A stretch of 12,666 nt of DNA, taken from contig JBKQPR010000102.1 in assembly GCA_052144935.1 (NCBI GenBank), positions 1 through 12,666 of the forward strand. The letters are read 5' to 3'. Shown piece by piece: positions 12,373-12,666 of this stretch. The position numbers and the translations under genes were made by a program. Below the pieces are notes generated by a model. That model saw only the letters and a program-made list of their open reading frames with translations. It was not told the origin of the DNA and did no database searches. Source of the DNA: JOPF133 sp052144935. GTDB taxonomy: Bacteria; Acidobacteriota; Terriglobia; Bryobacterales; Bryobacteraceae. Numbering within the stretch: position 1 is the first letter of the stretch; each line of letters starts with the position of its first letter.

Positions 12373-12398
12373 ACGGCTGTGCGGCTCCGCACGGCTGT
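12373..12398. terminator. Hairpin between convergent pgl and the right-edge gene
   Basis: The arms pair from 12373-12384 with 12387-12398 (12 pairs including two or three wobbles, tight loop CT or GCTC). It starts 8 nt after the pgl stop and ends 5 nt before the convergent stop at 12404. No T-run follows on either strand, so a bidirectional termination or 3'-end-protecting role is likely but not proven. Confidence 0.5.
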
Positions 12399-12403
12399 TC
12401 GCG

Positions 12404-12666
12404 CTACTGCAAGGAAATCACGACGCCAGAGGGAGCCTGCACGCCGCCGACGGTTGCCTGAAGCGAAACATCGCCTGTGCCAAGGCCCGATGGAACGGTC
12501 AGGTTGAGCTGATACAGGCCAGCGCCGGACAAGCCCGCAAAGGCCGGAGTCACGCTCACGTTATCGATGCGGACTGTCACCGGGTTGGTGGTTGGCGCGG
12601 CTCCGGAATACGCCTGGCCGGCCGGCACCACCGGATTGGTCGGCCCGAACCCCGTGCCGAAGAGCG
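12404..12666 (-). CDS. C-terminal domain (TIGR03437-like) of a probable secreted acidobacterial protein, partial
   Basis: The minus-strand frame is open from the right edge to TAG at 12406-12404, giving 87 codons. It reads LFGTGFGPTNP..., then VTVRIDNVSVTPAFAGLSGAGLYQ, LTVPSGLGTGDVSLQATVGG and ends SGVVISLQ. This matches the C-terminal domain abundant in Solibacter-type extracellular proteins (TIGR03437), which resembles an Ig/IPT-like beta fold with G-YQ-N-VP and G-V-L features. The catalytic or adhesive part of the protein is outside the window. It converges with pgl. The domain itself gives no specific function. Confidence 0.85.
   Translation of the reverse strand, partial: LFGTGFGPTNPVVPAGQAYSGAAPTTNPVTVRIDNVSVTPAFAGLSGAGLYQLNLTVPSGLGTGDVSLQATVGGVQAPSGVVISLQ

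Overview
The window looks like chromosomal DNA of an Acidobacteriota bacterium close to Solibacter/Bryobacterales. This is an inference. It rests on GC-rich coding sequence, a VWFA-related acidobacterial-type segment, a C-terminal domain of the acidobacterial TIGR03437 type at the right edge, an M56 peptidase/TonB/BlaI module, and a Ser/Thr kinase fused to a sulfatase-modifying-factor-like domain. No plasmid or phage genes are seen, apart from the first 22 codons of a tyrosine recombinase cut by the left edge.

Layout, left to right. (1) 1-66: start of the recombinase (minus), then 269 bases with no gene. (2) 336-2513 (minus): a BlaI-type repressor overlaps by ATGA a BlaR1-like M56 membrane metalloprotease. 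The protease runs in another frame into a VWFA-remnant plus TonB C-terminal domain, and the frames separate at a C8 tract (1001-1008). A near-consensus promoter carrying two GACA-type dyads precedes blaI. (3) 2720-4033 (minus): a DctA-type C4-dicarboxylate symporter. (4) 4034-4708: a gene-free divergent region packed with stem-loops. (5) 4709-6394 (plus): a transmembrane Ser/Thr kinase with an outer FGE-like domain. (6) 6416-8946 (minus): a tightly coupled set, RNB-family exoribonuclease, DinB-like protein, SAM methyltransferase. (7) 8968-9090: a 123-bp near-perfect inverted repeat in the divergent gap. (8) 9122-12365 (plus): zwf-opcA-pgl, the oxidative pentose phosphate entry steps, with each gene overlapping the next. 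(9) 12404-12666 (minus): the C-terminus of a probable secreted protein, convergent with pgl behind a hairpin.

How the genes work together. zwf-opcA-pgl encode glucose-6-phosphate oxidation, its assembly/activation factor and lactone hydrolysis, giving NADPH and 6-phosphogluconate. The BlaI/M56 pair should be a signal-responsive repressor with a membrane protease; here the usual penicillin-sensing domain is replaced by VWFA/TonB material. DctA would import succinate, fumarate or malate. The kinase probably senses something outside the membrane, but its target is not visible. The most notable points are the C8 frame break in the M56/TonB gene, the wobble-preserved long hairpin between rnb and zwf, and the stem-loop-dense region upstream of the kinase.
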